A stretch of DNA of 64,000 nucleotides from Nyssa sinensis. Lineage: Eukaryota > Streptophyta > Magnoliopsida > Cornales > Nyssaceae. Every line of letters starts with the position of its first letter. Position 1 is the first letter of the stretch. The translations under genes were made by a program, and so were the position numbers. Positions 59,883-64,000 of the stretch are shown piece after piece. The notes below the pieces were generated by a model. That model saw only the letters and a program-made list of their open reading frames with translations, was not told where the DNA came from and ran no database searches. The stretch lies in contig CM018037.1 in the NCBI GenBank assembly GCA_008638375.1, positions 31,729,076-31,793,075 on the forward strand. Reading direction: 5' to 3'.

Positions 59883-60521
59883 GGTCATGATTCACCGGTT
59901 CAACCGGAATCGAATTGTGACATCATAATCACATAATTTATATATTTATTATTATTATTATTTAAATTTATTAAAAATATGTTAAAAAAACCTTTAAAAT
60001 TCTAAAAATTTATTGTCACCTTACCAAACCTAAAGATCTCTAGAAAAAAATTCCAAGACAAACAGAGGTAAAAAAAAAATTCAGTTACTCCCAAGCATAT
60101 ATGTTCTCGAGAAATACAAGCATATAATCTCAAGGATTTGAAACAACTGCTTTAAGTATAAAACTCATTCGCAATTTTCTAGTTCAATTCATGAGACTTT
60201 AGTCCAGTACAGATTAGTTCATTAGTTCACTGAATGTTAAATAATCTTCATTAGTTAAAAAATCACAATTCAGTGAATCAATTCACAAATAAAAGCTGAC
60301 TTCCTAGTAAGCTTAAACATTACACATAATATGTTAACAATAACTAAATGCACAAGCATATACATGAGAAGAGAAAGTAATCAGAGAAATTCTAACAGTT
60401 AAGTGCTCCAAAAAAATTAACAAAATCCATAAGGAATCGAGTATGCATATGCATTCTGACATTATTAATTTTTCAAGTTATATCCCTTGATTGAGTGATT
60501 TGTCACCCTTTTTTGGTTCAG

Positions 60522-60617
60522 TTGAGATCATGGGCATCAGAAAAAATTGTTGAAGTTGGCATCAATGTTTCAAAAAATCGTTACCCTGTTGCAGACATTT
60601 ATGCATCTGTTAATTGA
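60522..60617 (+). other. Exon-like orphan frame, possible gene fragment
   Basis: After TTTTTTTGGTTCAG, a plausible splice acceptor, the + strand reads LRSWASEKIVEVGINVSKN then RYPVADIYASVN and a stop (TGA at 60615-60617). Composition and amino-acid use look like real coding sequence, unlike the AT-rich surroundings. I do not recognise the family. It may be one exon left from a gene fragment. Confidence 0.35.
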
Positions 60618-60723
60618 GAAATAAAAACTTCCAATTCGTATGGACTTAATGAGGAAGAATTTATTCAATAGTTCCAACAAATTGAATTTAACTTTAATAA
60701 GAGACATTTGAGTTGACTCAAAC

Positions 60724-61017
60724 TACTAGTCTTAGCTTTTCATCTCATCCGGATCAGTGAATCCTTGTTCAACCAGAAGGAGAATCCCTAGACAATACCT
60801 GAACCTTAAGAGTCCTGGAAACTGCAAAAATTAACAGGAAAAATGCTAGTTTATGATTTGCGATTTTGAGTCTCTGTTCGTGATTTAACATTTTGATCCT
60901 TGGGTCGCATGGCCGCATTGGTTGGCGTTTATTCAAGAAAAGAGATCGAAAGAAAAGAAAAGGGAAGAGAAAAGGGAAAACCTGATAGTCGTCGTCGCCG
61001 TCGCCGACGCATGTCAT
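60724..61017 (-). CDS. Possible small two-exon gene, head-to-head with adenylosuccinate lyase
   Basis: ATG at 61017 opens MTCVGDGDDDYQ, followed by a good donor (CAG/GTTTTC). A strong acceptor TTAATTTTTGCAG near 60825 would continue with FPGLLRFRYCLGILLLVEQG, then FTDPDEMKS and stop, about 41 residues in all. Without splicing the frame runs 82 residues. I recognise no family. The acidic GDGDDD start sits in relatively GC-rich DNA 350 bp from the adenylosuccinate lyase ATG, so the two might share a bidirectional promoter. It could equally be a non-coding exon or chance. Confidence 0.25.
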
Positions 61018-61366
61018 AGATCTCCTTGCTGTCGCAGATTGAAGATGCGAGAAGCCAGATGAGAAATCGAAGAAGACGAATCTGATAACCTAGGTTAAAA
61101 CGCATTTATTTATATGGCTTTAAACCGGGAGGGTTCTCTTGAACTGTCGGCGGTTCAATTAAACCACCAGTCTGACCGCGGTTAAAACAGATTTCGCAAA
61201 ATACATGATTTTTCATCTGTAGGTTTTGGCAATCTGTCTGACAGGAACGTTGAACGGTTTCCTTTTTCCAGTCCGACCGACCGGAACACTACCACTTTAG
61301 TTGAGACTTGAGAGTGGAGAGAGTTGTGCCTGCCTCTCTCTGTTCGAGCTTTAGTTCTTTCCATTC
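61018..61366. promoter_or_regulatory. Possible shared promoter for adenylosuccinate lyase and the minus-strand ORF
   Basis: A 349-bp interval of higher GC content between two diverging ATGs. It has ATTTATTTATATGG (about 61106) as a candidate TATA-like box and GGTTTAA/TTAAACC words in both orientations (61122-61185). Leader-like CT-rich sequence (CCTGCCTCTCTCTG) precedes the + strand ATG. Confidence 0.4.

Positions 61367-64000
<2,634 letters not shown>

Overview
This is a 64 kb window of plant nuclear DNA, almost certainly from a eudicot. Genes have introns with GT/AG borders. The spaces between them are very AT-rich and full of small inverted-repeat transposons, microsatellites and decayed retroelements. 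The protein sequences match eudicot families, but I cannot name the species.

Layout from left to right: (1) 1-3079, the 3' part of a + strand gene for a conserved plant protein of unknown role, with a LINE relic and a MITE in its introns. (2) About 3.3-24.4 kb, a repeat-dominated region with several MITE families, a solo LTR at 17298-17981, an LTR relic, and a SINE nested in a MITE. (3) 25223-32152 (+), a complete three-exon COI1, the F-box/LRR jasmonate co-receptor, with a palindromic G-box beside a W-box upstream. (4) 36669-38255 (-), a two-exon DIVARICATA-type MYB gene. (5) 41667-41739 (+), tRNA-Arg(CCT). (6) 43327-48588 (-), a complete six-exon lignin-type laccase with all copper ligands and a lignin-type AC element upstream. 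(7) 51707-52207 (-), the main exon of a Bet v 1/START-fold protein, with a broken partial duplicate of its 3' end behind it. (8) 55695-56520 (-), a clear unprocessed pseudogene of the chloroplast Calvin-cycle enzyme sedoheptulose-1,7-bisphosphatase. (9) 57600-59060 (+), a decayed Ty3/gypsy gag region with one segment present three times. (10) 61367 onward (+), the first two exons of plastid adenylosuccinate lyase, possibly sharing a promoter with a short minus-strand ORF.

The genes do not form one pathway: jasmonate perception, a developmental MYB, lignin polymerisation and purine synthesis simply lie near each other. No new multi-gene system is visible. The best second-look items are the SBPase pseudogene, the laccase with an eroded miR397 site, the duplicated 3' end of the Bet v 1-like gene, the SINE with an 11-bp target duplication, the hAT element with an 8-bp duplication, and the triplicated segment in the gypsy relic.
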